From: Arcuatula senhousia
Lineage: Eukaryota > Mollusca > Bivalvia > Mytilida > Mytilidae
Direction of reading: 5' to 3'
DNA: 64,000 nucleotides
Assembly (NCBI GenBank): GCA_963971305.1
Contig: OZ020317.1
Span: 15,766,001-15,830,000 of the forward strand
Under the pieces are notes generated by a model. That model searched no databases and was not told where the DNA came from. It saw nothing but the letters and a program-made list of their open reading frames with translations. The translations under genes and the position numbers were made by a program. Every line of letters starts with the position of its first letter. Positions within the stretch are counted from its first letter, which is position 1. Positions 1-9,596 of this stretch are shown one piece after another.

Positions 1-817
1 ATCAGCTGAACTAAAAACAAAATAAGGGCTACTTAGAAGTCTATTTTGCCCAATTTACCTTCCTTGATCAACATATCTTTAAAGGGTCCCACCTTGGCTT
101 TCAATTGCAACAAACCTTTTGATAATCACAATTTTCATTATCCAGCACCATAAGAGAGCACATTAGCAGAGACAAACATATAAAAAATCAACTGGTGGAA
201 AATGAATTCTAACATCACTACAGGTTGATCAAAATGTCCCGGTCTCAGTTTTTGGTAGAAAAATGCATTCTGTACCTATTTTCAACAACTTTTTTTAAAA
301 GCATGCTTTGGTCGACTTCCAATGAAATAGCAAGTTACATAATCGTTTATTACAATTATAAAATATGCAGGTTTACTGACGGTTAATGCCTGTCGGTCAG
401 CCATCTCGAATTTCCCCAAAAAAAATATTTTGCCAAAAGAAGTTTCTAAGGAAGGTCTTTTCAGTTGCACCATCCCTTTTACAGATTTGAAAACATTGCT
501 TCTGGGAGAAATTGCATGGTTTTATCTGAGACAAGCACTTAATAATGACTTTCCCGGCAGTCAATGTTTAACATGATTTTGTGTTCTTACGGTGTTCTGT
601 CATGTTTGCAACACTTAGTTATTTAGTTATAGTGTACGCTATTTTACCCTTTTAAGTTTCTCTGTGCCAAATCGATTGTAATGCTGAAGTTTGAAATTTA
701 AATTAATTTGTTGTACATGTAAACATGCTTTATAACTATTAAGAATGAATAGAATAAAATAATTTCACCGTAAATTGGTTTATTCCTCAACAAAAAAGAC
801 ATCATGTATAAATATTT
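1..817. other. Noncoding AT-rich stretch, no gene seen
   Basis: No reading frame here looks like a real protein, and no RNA gene or element end was recognised. The sequence is AT-rich with short homopolymer runs. It may be intergenic DNA or an intron of a gene lying outside the window. Confidence 0.5.
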
Positions 818-897
818 TCCCCCGGGCTCCTTTTATTTTCCCCGGGCGCCTTTTATTTCCACCCGGGCGCCTTTTATTTTCCCCGGGCGCCTTTTAG
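818..897. repeat. GC-rich minisatellite, about four units
   Basis: About four direct copies of a 19-24 bp unit built on CCCCGGGCGCCTTTTATTT. It stands out as a GC-rich patch, with CCCGGG/GGCGCC palindromes, in AT-rich surroundings. A frame stays open through it (PGSFYFPRAPF-like), but this is translated repeat, not a gene. Confidence 0.8.
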
Positions 898-904
898 TAG
901 GACA

Positions 905-1867
905 CGTAAATTGTAGGTTTTTTTTTTCTTATAACTCAAAAATGGTTACAGAAATAAAAAATGTGCATGAAACAAAAGTGATCAGCATATTAAGATTTAC
1001 CTGTCCTGAAATTTTGAAAAAAGATCTGACCGCTGATGTGGGAGTTTTTGTCCTTTTTGTAATTATTTCAAAATTTTGCACTTATTTAGCCCTATATCTT
1101 GAAAACTATACAAGATATTTCAAAATTTTAAATTACATATGAATAAGCACATCAAGATCTACATTTTATGCAATATGGTCAAAGCTGTAGGACTATTCTT
1201 TTAAGGAGTTATTGCCCTTAAAACATCAAAATTTATCATTTTTCATTACTTTTCCACTGAATTTCAAATATAATCTTGTCTGACACCATAAGACCAACTG
1301 CATCTAAACTTGGCACACTTGTTTTTTTTTTTGCATATTTGCTCTAAATCTGTTTTTCGTTTTTTTTTTCATTCGTCAAAAAACATGGCCACCCTGCCTA
1401 AAAATAGAACATAGGGGTAAATTGCAGTTTTTTTGCTAAGAACTCAAAAACGGTTACAGATATCAAATTTGTGCAAGAATCAAAAGTGATCAGCATATCA
1501 AGATCTACCTGTCCTGAAATTAAAAAAAAAAGATCTGACGGCTGATGTTGGAGTTATTGCCCTTTTTCATTTCATTATTTTGCCAGATTTTGCACTTTTT
1601 TATCCCTATATCTTGAAAATTATACAAGATATTTCAAAAATTTAAATTTCATATTATTAAGCACAATAATATCTTCAAAATTTGTGTATCTGTGTAGTTC
1701 AGGTGAGCGATTCAGGCTCCTGAGAGCCTCTTGTTTTGCTTATAGAATGAAAACTATTGCATTTAGAGAAAAACTTTTTCTTGCTTAAACATTCAGCTAT
1801 TTAAGCTATACAAAAGGGTTGACATCAAGACCAGGTGAGCAATTCAGGCTCCTGGGAGCCTCTTGTT
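905..1867 (-). repeat. Tandem-core (pearl-like) repeat, truncated copies
   Basis: Two adjacent pieces of the window's commonest repeat family, read here in reverse. Each ends with the family's conserved terminus, the small hairpin AGGCTCC-(C)-GGAGCCT followed by CTTGTT, at about 1706-1737 and 1830-1867. The body carries family phrases such as GTGATCAGCATATCAAGATC and GGTTACAGATATCAAA. The other terminus is missing from the first piece, so it is truncated. Confidence 0.6.
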
Positions 1868-2475
1868 ATCTCACCTTGCCAAAGGCAAAGTGAGCTTTTG
1901 TCATCAATTGGCGTCCGTCGTCCGTCCGTCGTCCAACTTTTCAAAAATTTTCTCTGAAACCACTAAGCCAAATGTAATGAAACTTGGTAGGGTTGCTCTG
2001 TAGTATGTCCTCTACAAAAATGTCGTTCGAAATTTTGATTCGACAAAAAACATGGCCGCCATGGCTAAAGCACAGGGGCCTGCCCCCGGCCTTTTGGATT
2101 GAGAGTCAAAGAGCCATCAGCTAGAAAAATCGGATTTTTGATTCGTCAAAAAATATGGCAGCCATGGTTAAAAATAGAACATAGGTGTAAATTTCATTTT
2201 TTTTTTTTTTTTTTTTGCTAATAACTCAAAAATGGTTACAGATATCAAAATTCTGATGGCAGGCCAAAGTGATCAGCATCTCAAGATCTAACTGCTGAGT
2301 GCTCTGAAATTTTCAAGAAGATCCAACAATCGATGTAGGAGTTATTGCCCTTTTTCTGGATTTTTTTTCTGATTTTTTTTTCACTTATTTAGCCCTTTAT
2401 CTTGAAAAATATACAAGATATTTCAAAAATTAAAATTGCATATGATTTAGCACATCAAGATCTACATTTCAGATG
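1868..2475 (-). repeat. Tandem-core (pearl-like) repeat, hairpin-end half
   Basis: Starts with the hairpin terminus of the family (CTCACCTTGCCAAAGGCAAAGTGAG) and the CGTCCGTCGTCCGTCC run, followed by the usual GAAACTTGGTAGG / CATGGCCGCCATGG phrases. It stops where hAT transposase-like coding sequence begins, so either the repeat was interrupted or it was truncated there. Confidence 0.6.
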
Positions 2476-3047
2476 TATAGATAGGCCAAACTCGACAATA
2501 AGAGTTCTTTGTGCAACTAGGTGGACGGTGAAGGCGGACGCATTTCCTAGTATCATCAACACTTTTTACATTCTTCATGACTTATGGGATTTGTCTCTCC
2601 AAGTAGTAAAAGTTAGAATGAGAGGAGTACAAGCCCATGTGAAGAAATTTGAATTTTTCTTTGGTGCGTCTTTGGTCGAGGTCTTTTTAAGCAACGCAGA
2701 CAATTTGAGTCAGACCCTTTCAAGCAAAGATTTGCCTTCTGCTGAAAGCAAGTCTATTGCTATGAAAACCGTGCAAACCATTAAAATCATGAGAGATAAC
2801 CAGTGTTTCACTTTATTCTGGGAGAATGTAACGATGAAGGCGACCCAGAGGTCTTTGGAGGAACCAGTTGAGTTTCATTCAACCGCAAAAGATTAGAAGT
2901 ACTTAGAAGCAGTGGACCACATTGTAATGGCAATCACAGATCGATTGATCAGAAAGAAATTGATATAGATTTACGTTAACACTAAACAAATCCTTCTCAA
3001 ATGCGTAAAGGGTATTGACTTCAGTGAATAACTGAAATTGATTTGTA
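2476..3047 (+). pseudogene. Decayed hAT-type (ZMYM/DUF4371-like) transposase fragment
   Basis: The translated segment contains a CATRWTVKADAF motif followed by VRMRGVQAHVKKFEFFFGASL and LSNADNLSQTL. This resembles the central part of hAT-family transposases of the ZMYM1-like group (an LCPTRWT box followed by a long helical region). The in-frame part runs to about 2895. After a stop, matching sequence continues in another frame (YLEAVDHIVMAITDR, then a third frame with QILLKCVKGIDF). The fragment is therefore frameshifted and dead. It lacks the N-terminal zinc finger and the C-terminal dimerisation block. It sits between two copies of the tandem-core repeat. The family is inferred from motifs by eye; a domesticated ZMYM-like gene fragment is the alternative. 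Confidence 0.65.
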
Positions 3048-3054
3048 GTCCTTC

Positions 3055-4392
3055 GGTCCAGGTGAGCTATTGCCATCACTTGGCGTCCGTCTTCGTCGTC
3101 GTCGTCGTCGTCCGTCGTTAACTTTTCTTTGAAAATCTTCTCCTCTGAAACGACTGAAGGAATTGCTTTGAAACTTTGCACACACTTCATCTTTGGGATG
3201 TCCTCTACCAAGATTGCACAAATGGTGACTGTCGTCCAAACAACATGGCCGCCGTTACTAAAAATAGACCGGGGGGGGTCAGACTACTGTTTTTGGCTTG
3301 TAGAAATCAAAAAGTATAAGAGATAGATGAAATCTGATGCCACGCTTCTGCTTCAGCATCAAAAGCTCTACAAAAGTCTCTGTTGAGTCGAAGTTGTCAG
3401 ATGACCATTTATAGGAGTTACGGCCCCTTAAAGGTGAAAAATATCGTTTTTTCATGTTTTTGGCCTATAGAAGGAAAACTATAGCAGATAGAGAGTAGCT
3501 GTTGCTTGCTTAAATGTTCAGCTCATTAAGCTCTACAAAAGTCTCCATAGGATCAAAGTTGTCAGATGACCCCTTATAGGGGTAACGCCCCGTAAAATGA
3601 CGTTTTTCATGTTTTTGGCCTATAGAATGAAAACTATAGCAGATACAGAAAAGCTGTTGCTTGCTTAAATGTTCAGTTCATTTGGCTCTTCAAAAGTCTC
3701 CATAGGGTCAAAGTTGTCAGATGACCCCTTGTAGGGGTTACGGCCCCTAAAATAACGTTTTTTCATGTTTTTGGCCTAGTGAATGAAAACTATAGCAAAT
3801 AGAGAGAAGCTGTTGCTTGCTTAAATGTTCAGCTCATAAAGCTATACAAAAGTCTCCATAGGATCGAAGTTGTCTTGTGACCTCTATAGGGGTAAAGGCC
3901 CCTAAAATGACGTTTTTCATGTTTTTGGCTTAGTGAATGAAAACTATAGCAGATAGAGAAAAGCTGTTGCTTGCTTATAATAAATGTTCAGTTCATTTAA
4001 CTCTACAAAAGTTTTCATAGGGTCAAAGTTGTCAGATCACCCCTTATAGGGGTTACGGCCCCTAAAATAACGCTTTTTCATGTTTTTGGCCTATAGAATG
4101 AAAACTAAAGCAAATAGAGAAAAGCTGTTGCTTGCTTAAATGTTCAGTTCATTTAGTTCTACAAAAGTTTTCATAGGGTCGAAGTTGTCAGATGACCCCT
4201 TTTGGGGTTATGGCCCCTAAAATAACGTTTTTTTATGATTTGGGCCTACGGCTACAAAATGAAACTATAGTAGATAGAGAAAAGCTGTAACTTGCTTAAA
4301 TATTCAGCTCATTTAGCTCTAGAAAAGTCTTTACATGTATAGGGTTGACTCAAGACCAGGTGAGCGATTCACACTCCTGGGAGCCTCTTGTT
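3055..4392 (-). repeat. Tandem-core (pearl-like) repeat, near-complete copy
   Basis: Reverse-orientation copy with both termini. The hairpin side has CAGGTGAGCTATTGCCATCA plus CGTCGTCGTC at 3059-3115, and the other side has GACCAGGTGAGCGATTC...CCTGGGAGCCTCTTGTT at 4356-4392. The core is an array of roughly 155-160 bp units, each containing GCTTAAATGTTCAG, TCATAGGGTCAAAGTTGTCAG and ATGACCCCTTATAGGGG. The layout fits the tandem-core pearl/MgE-type elements described in bivalves, thought to derive from Helentrons; that assignment is inference. Confidence 0.75.
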
Positions 4393-4569
4393 ACCAAGAC
4401 GACGTCCGTGAAACAACTCTCGTATGTTTATCCGTCCCTCACGTAGAATTTGTAAATTTTCTTACATAGATTAATAAATGCATCGTATTTGATACATAAG
4501 CTGGAATATATTTTAGCACAGAAAAGAACTAGTTTAATCTCGTCATATTTCATATGCGCCTGTCCTAAG

Positions 4570-4800
4570 CCAGGAATCTGTGTCAAAGCTTTTGATTTCT
4601 GTCATCATTATGCTCATTGTTGTAAGTCCAGAAATAGGTCTTTCGTTGAAAATTTGGGGATTGGTATTGAATCTTATGCATTGTATTTTTAGTCTTGGAC
4701 CAATGCAAGACGGCAAGCAGCAACCTCTGGTCATGTTGAAGACTGCTGGCTGTTTTCTACTTTGATTTTTTTAATTGCCGTATCTTTATGAAGGTTGTAT
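4570..4800 (+). repeat. Dispersed repeat with GGTCATGTTGAAGACTGCTG core
   Basis: Contains GTCATGTTGAAGACTGCTGG and CTGTTTTC...TTTGATTTTTTTAATTGCCG. The same block recurs at 18580-18770 (reverse), 48215-48310 and, more decayed, 48770-48860 (reverse). Small reading frames over it are repeat translation. Confidence 0.6.
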
Positions 4801-5137
4801 CGCGTGCACATCTGGGTACGCTTATTTGACATCCCTATGTAGTGGACAAAGGTACATAATTTTGTTTTTGATATTATTTCAGAGTTTGGCTTTAGTGCCG
4901 TGTGCAGGTCGTAGAAAGCTTCCCCGTGCTTCAGTTGTATGCTCTTATATATTTTCGAGTACTGGAATATGTGTTGGAAAGACACAGTTTACATATTTCC
5001 AAAATTTGACAACATTTGGCTGTTTCTTTAAAAATTGATAAATTTATCTGTTTGGTCATTGTTGTAATATTTTTTGGCATTTTGTTGTTGTTGATCAAAT
5101 GTAATATTCTACCGGTTTTCCAAGTTTTCTACTCCTA

Positions 5138-5179
5138 GCGTGTCTGATGAAGGTTAATCCAGAAAAGCGCTTCACACGC
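5138..5179 (+). ncRNA. Hammerhead ribozyme-like motif, unit 1
   Basis: Type I arrangement. Stem I pairs GCGTGT (5138-5143) with ACACGC (5174-5179), six perfect pairs. The core CTGATGA is at 5144-5150 and GAAA at 5162-5165. The expected cleavage site is after the C of TTC at 5173. Stem II is weak (GG/CC, with an A.A mismatch at the usual 10.1/11.1 pair) and stem III is short (AAGCGCTT). The conserved core bases are present, but activity is doubtful because of stem II. Confidence 0.6.
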
Positions 5180-5531
5180 AGTGAAATTTTGCTTTTGTAC
5201 ATTTATTAAAATCATTTCAATATGTGGATCGTGTCTTTTTGGCACATATTCCATATTCTTTCGTTTTTAATATTATTTCAGAGTTTGGCTTTAGTGCCGT
5301 GTGGAGGTCGTAGAAAGCTTCCCCGTGCTTCAGTTGTATGCTCTTATATATTTTCGAGTACTGTAATATGTGTTGGAAAGACACGGTTTACATGTTTCCA
5401 AAATTTGACAAAGTTTGGCTGTTTCTTTAAAAATTGATAAATTTATCTGTTTGGTCATTGTTGTAATATTTTATGGCATTTTTTTTTATCAAATGTAATA
5501 TTCTACCAGTTTTCCAAGTTTTGTACTCCTA

Positions 5532-5578
5532 GCGTGTTAAGAAGGTTAATCCAGAAAAGCGCTTGAGCCTTCACACGC
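5532..5578 (+). ncRNA. Decayed hammerhead motif, unit 2
   Basis: Same position in the second 399-bp unit. Stem I is intact (GCGTGT 5532-5537 with ACACGC 5573-5578) and the GAAA box remains. The CTGATGA core has become TTAAGA-like, so it should be inactive. Stem III is longer than in unit 1 (AAG...CTT with a nine-base loop), perhaps nearer to the ancestral form. Confidence 0.55.
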
Positions 5579-5779
5579 AGTGAAAATTTGCTTTTGTACA
5601 TTTATTAAAATCATTTCAATATGTGGATCGTGTCTTTTTGGCACATATTCCATATTCTTTCGTTTTTAATATATGTTTTTTTTTAATAACTTGTATTTAT
5701 TTTTTTTCTACACTTTTCGTTTTTTCGTTCAAAAACGAAGCTAGATATATAATATCGGCCTATAAACTAATGATTTTAA

Positions 5780-7060
5780 ACAAGAGGCTCCCAGGAGCCT
5801 AAATCGCTCAACTGGTCTTGATGTCAACCCTATATTTTGTAGAGCTAAATGAGCTGAACATTTAAGCAAGCAACAGTTTTTCTTTATCTACTATAGTTTC
5901 ATTCTATAGGTCAAAAACACGAAAAACCGTTATTTTAGGGGCCGTAACCCCTATCAGGGGTCATCTGACAACTTCGACCCTATGGAGACTTTCGTAGAGC
6001 TTTATGCGCTGAACATTTAAGCAAGCAACAGCTTTTCTCTATCTGCTATAATTTTCATTCTAAAGGCCAAAAACATGAAAAAGGTTATTTTAGGGGCCGT
6101 AACCCCTATTAAGGGTCATCTGACAACTTCGATCCTATTGAGACTTTTGTAGAGCTAAATAAACTGAACATTTAAGCAAGCAAAAGCTTTTCTCTATCTG
6201 CTATAGTTTTCATTCTATAGGCCAAAAACATGAAAAGGGTTATTTTAGGGGCCGTAACCCCTATTAAGGGGTCATCTGACAACTTCGATCCTATGGAGAC
6301 TTTTGAAGAGCCAAATGAACTGAACATTTAAGCAAGCAACAGCTTTTCTGTATCTGCTATAGTTTTCTTTCTATAGGCCAAAAACATGAAAAAACATCAT
6401 TTTAGGGGCCGTAACCCCTATAAGGGGTCATCTGACAACTTCGACCCTATGGAGACTTTTGTACAGCTAAATAAGCTGAACATTTAAGCAAGCAACAGCT
6501 TTTCTCTATCTGCAATAGTTTTCATTCTATAGGCCAAAACATGAAAAAACATCATTTCAGGGGCCGTAACCCCTATAAGGGGTCATCTGACAACTTCGAC
6601 CCTATGGAGACTTTTGTAGAGCTAAATGAGCTGAACATTTAAGCAAGCAACAGCTTTTCTCTATCTGCAATAGTTTTCATACTATAGGGCAAAAACATGA
6701 AAAAACGCTATTTTTCACCTATAAGGGGTCATCTGACAACTTGGACCAAATGGAGACTTTTGTAGAACTTTTGATGCCGAAGCAGTAGGGTGGCATCAGA
6801 TTTCATCTATCTCTTATTCTTTTCGATTTATAAGCCAAAAACAATAGTCTGACCCCCCCCCCTAGTCTATTTTTAGCAACGGCGGCCATGGTTTTCGACG
6901 AATCAAAAATCCCCACATCAGTTCTGTAAGTACCACCAGACCAATTTGGTTTGAATCTGTGCAGCGGTTTCAGAGGAGAAGAAGTTTGAAGAAAAGTTAA
7001 CGACGACGACGGACGCCAAGTGATGGCAATAGCTCACCTGGCCTTTGGCCAGGTGAGCTA
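5780..7060 (+). repeat. Tandem-core (pearl-like) repeat, complete copy
   Basis: Starts with ACAAGAGGCTCCCAGGAGCC and ends with the perfect hairpin CTCACCTGGCC-TTT-GGCCAGGTGAG followed by CTAAAA. The core has about six units with a period of 155-156 bp (GAACATTTAAGCAAGCAACA near 5854, 6010, 6165, 6320, 6477, 6632). A unique part follows with GACGACGACGGACGCCAAG. This is the cleanest copy in the window and sits about 700 bp downstream of the first GPCR gene. Confidence 0.8.
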
Positions 7061-7754
7061 AAAAGCAAGTTCATAGTAAAAAAATATGTCTAATAAAGTC
7101 GGTTTTCTAATGGTCTGACTTCACCTTTAAATTTGAAGAAATGTGTTCGACACTGACTCCAACATTTTATAACATTTTCTGATTATATAGACCTAGACAA
7201 CCAACTGTATAAAATTTCTTGAAATTCTTGATACAAATTCATGGTTTTTAAGACCAAAAAACATCACAATGTTAAAGTTATGTAAAATCTAGAGGAGTCT
7301 GATTTCCCGCCAAATTTTTTACGTCTTACGTCTCGGAAACAAGCACACGGACCTATCATTTTCTTTTTGTTATTTGATTTAGTAAACAATTATCAATCAT
7401 TTCCATCGCAAATCATAAAATCTTTGACATAAATAAGTTTAGGAGTGACCATCCTTTAACTAAATTTCGTAGACACATTGACCGATGAATAATAATACAG
7501 AAGCGGAACAAGGAAATGCATTTTCACAATAGAGGAGGTATATGTTCATGAGACACAGATGCCCAGCGAAGGACGCCAAAACAGGAAGTAAAAGTATGAC
7601 AGCTATGAATACCTTTATGATATACGGTTTGTCATACCAATCCACTATGTCGAATTTCACAGAATTGGTTAATAATGAAACAATCTTTCTGTTGCCCTTT
7701 CTTGTTTATATACTTTCGTATTTGTTCCAAATCAAGACACGTAACTCCCACCAG
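7061..7754. other. 3' flank of the first GPCR gene, no gene seen
   Basis: AT-rich DNA downstream of the minus-strand GPCR stop. Short open frames here have no recognisable domain. It probably includes the receptor mRNA 3' untranslated region, but its end could not be fixed. Confidence 0.4.
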
Positions 7755-9020
7755 TCAACTATTAGGTGTTATTGCATTGTCTCTGTAACAAACACATCTT
7801 TTCATCATCTTAAGTAATTCCGACTTAAACTTTTCGTCAAAAATCCCATAAAGGAATGGATTAACAACGGAATTGAAAATATGAAACCGGTTCAGAAAAA
7901 TCAAAAACTGCAAAAGAGAATTACCCTGAAAACTGAACCAAAAGTCTCCATAAACTGTTTCTGAAATCATTAAAACTGCTCGAGGTACGTATGTCACGAC
8001 AAATGTTATGGTAATAAGAATGAACAAGACAGTGTACCGATGTTGCCTGAAAAACAGACCAATCAGAGAGGTTTTCTCTGAAGCATTTGGTTTGACGGTG
8101 TTGTCTGCTACAGAATTTTGTCTCATGACTGACATTTTCCTTTTTAATGAAAACATGGTAAAGCTCTTTCTGGGCTGCCTTTGGTCATTGGTATCATTCT
8201 TTACCCGGCTGTTCATTGAGTTGCTGCCACTTTGTTCCTCGTCAATTTCCGCCACGCCCGAATCGCTTATTCTTGCTCTTTTGTTGTTCGTTTGTTCTTT
8301 TATTTCTTCTAATCTTGTAACTTCAAAATAGGATTCGTTGTACGAATATTCTTGGGGGACAACTGATCTAGTTGCACCGCCAGTTGACACCTTTGATTTC
8401 AGCTTCATGCGTTTGTATAGGGTAGAACTTATCTTGAAGTAGAAATAAACCAAGCTGATAATACAAAATGGAAACGTCAGAAGTTCTATGGCCGTAAATG
8501 TTACCGCAAAATGGAAATGGTCGTGTCGGAAGTCTGCTGAAACCCTGTCACAAAAATAATAAGTTAAGTTCCCCTGAGTTATCGAAGAAATGCCAGACAT
8601 GAATATCAACGGAATATCAATAATACACGTGCATAAATAACACGAAACTACGATTTTCACTTCTCTTCCAGTGAAGAACGAAGGTTTTAAAGGACGGCAT
8701 ATTTTCAGATATCTTTTGGTAGCAATCATGACAAGAATTGTTGCAGCAACACCAGTACTCCAAGTTATCGTATACCATGAAACTTTACACAATGCAACAT
8801 TCGTAAAGGAACCGGAAACTATAAGGGCATAGATTGCAAATATCGAACTGAACGATGCGGATAAGATATCAGCAAAGGCGAGGCACGGGATGTAAACCCG
8901 ATTGTCAAGGGTACTTCTCATCTTGAAGCGGTAAATATAAAGCACAATACAGTTCCCTAAGCATCCTACAACTAAATACAGAGCTAAAATGAAGATATTT
9001 GGAAGCGTTTCTAGGTCCAT
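7755..9020 (-). CDS. Class A (rhodopsin-like) GPCR, orphan, paralogue 1
   Basis: A 421-residue single-exon seven-transmembrane receptor of the plasma membrane. Visible marks: TM1 GN pair (N23), TM2 LAFAD (D51), the TM3 cysteine C78 and extracellular-loop-2 C157 for the usual disulfide, TM7 NPFLY at 387-391, and helix 8 (FDEKFKSELLKMMKR) followed by CVC at 409-411, a likely palmitoylation site. The DRY position reads TKRY (101-104), so the acidic residue is lost. TM6 has TYVP instead of CWxP. The N-terminus is very short, with TM1 starting near residue 7 and no glycosylation site before it. Intracellular loop 3 is long (about 200-327), polar and Ser-rich. The start is the first ATG and aligns with the start of the paralogue at 15671. 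The ligand is unknown; a small peptide or orphan molluscan expansion is possible. Confidence 0.93.
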   Translation of the reverse strand: MDLETLPNIFILALYLVVGCLGNCIVLYIYRFKMRSTLDNRVYIPCLAFADILSASFSSIFAIYALIVSGSFTNVALCKVSWYTITWSTGVAATILVMIATKRYLKICRPLKPSFFTGREVKIVVSCYLCTCIIDIPLIFMSGISSITQGNLTYYFCDRVSADFRHDHFHFAVTFTAIELLTFPFCIISLVYFYFKISSTLYKRMKLKSKVSTGGATRSVVPQEYSYNESYFEVTRLEEIKEQTNNKRARISDSGVAEIDEEQSGSNSMNSRVKNDTNDQRQPRKSFTMFSLKRKMSVMRQNSVADNTVKPNASEKTSLIGLFFRQHRYTVLFILITITFVVTYVPRAVLMISETVYGDFWFSFQGNSLLQFLIFLNRFHIFNSVVNPFLYGIFDEKFKSELLKMMKRCVCYRDNAITPNS

Positions 9021-9527
9021 TTTCTAATGTCATTACGAAACAACTGATCTAAAAGTTTTGAATTACTAGATTAAAACAAAAGCTCACTTCATATTAATCG
9101 TTACTAATATATAATTTAGGATAATGTTTCAGCGAAATTAAGTTATAGAAGCTTTTTACTAATGTTTATAGACGAAAGTGAAGATAAGATTAATATTTAC
9201 ATTGTTATCTTCATTTACGAATGTATTATCATAAAACAATGTAATTTCGACATGGCACTTAGCAACAGAACAATACTTAAACACGGAATAGTAATAAGGC
9301 AGAAAATATTAAATATTGTGACAGAAATTCAATAGTTTATCAGCACCAATTATAGTTCTGATGTTGGTGTACTTGATGCTTACATAATAAACAAAGGCAG
9401 CTGCTCATATTGTGCTAAATGTATTGAAAAAATCCCATACGTACAGATATTTTTTTTAATATCAACTCTTTTCAGTCGTTTTGTTTGTTTTTATATTGTC
9501 TATTTCTTCGCGCTGATCTCGTTCGTG
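9021..9527. other. 5' flank of GPCR 1
   Basis: The 507 bp between the GPCR 1 start codon and the TIR element. AT-rich, with no gene. It presumably holds the 5' untranslated region and proximal promoter, but no confident TATA or initiator was identified. Confidence 0.4.
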
Positions 9528-9596
9528 TCACAGTGTATAACCGGACAGTAAGCGATCACGGAAGTTGATCACTGTCCGGTGGTAAAATCCTAGTTG
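9528..9596 (+). repeat. Left TIR of the 4-kb element
   Basis: A 69-bp terminal repeat that pairs with 13499-13566. It contains an internal hairpin at 9541-9579: a nine-base outer stem and a five-base inner stem around the loop CGGAAGT. Confidence 0.85.

Larger units (their letters stand above)
4866..5670 (+). mobile_element. 399-bp tandem dimer with hammerhead motifs (retrozyme-like)
   Basis: Two direct units with a period of 399 bp: GAGTTTGGCTTTAGTGCCGT occurs at 4882 and again at 5281, and similarity continues through both units. Each unit carries one hammerhead-type motif at the same relative place (5138-5179 and 5532-5578). Tandem units of a few hundred bp with one hammerhead each are the known signature of retrozymes, non-autonomous retroelements that spread as self-cleaved circular RNAs, reported in plants and in metazoans including molluscs. 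No coding capacity is apparent; open frames over the units are short and repeat-derived. Each unit also has a splice-acceptor-like TATTATTTCAG. An ordinary tandem duplication of a repeat containing a fossil hammerhead is the alternative. Confidence 0.6.

Noticed and set aside
804..1142. 112-residue frame PGSFYFPRAPF...
   Set aside because: Runs through the GC-rich minisatellite into a dispersed repeat; no domain or conserved pattern.
5780..6780. Regular 155-bp repeats as a CRISPR array
   Set aside because: Whole units are repeated with no conserved short repeat separating unique spacers, and the DNA is clearly animal.
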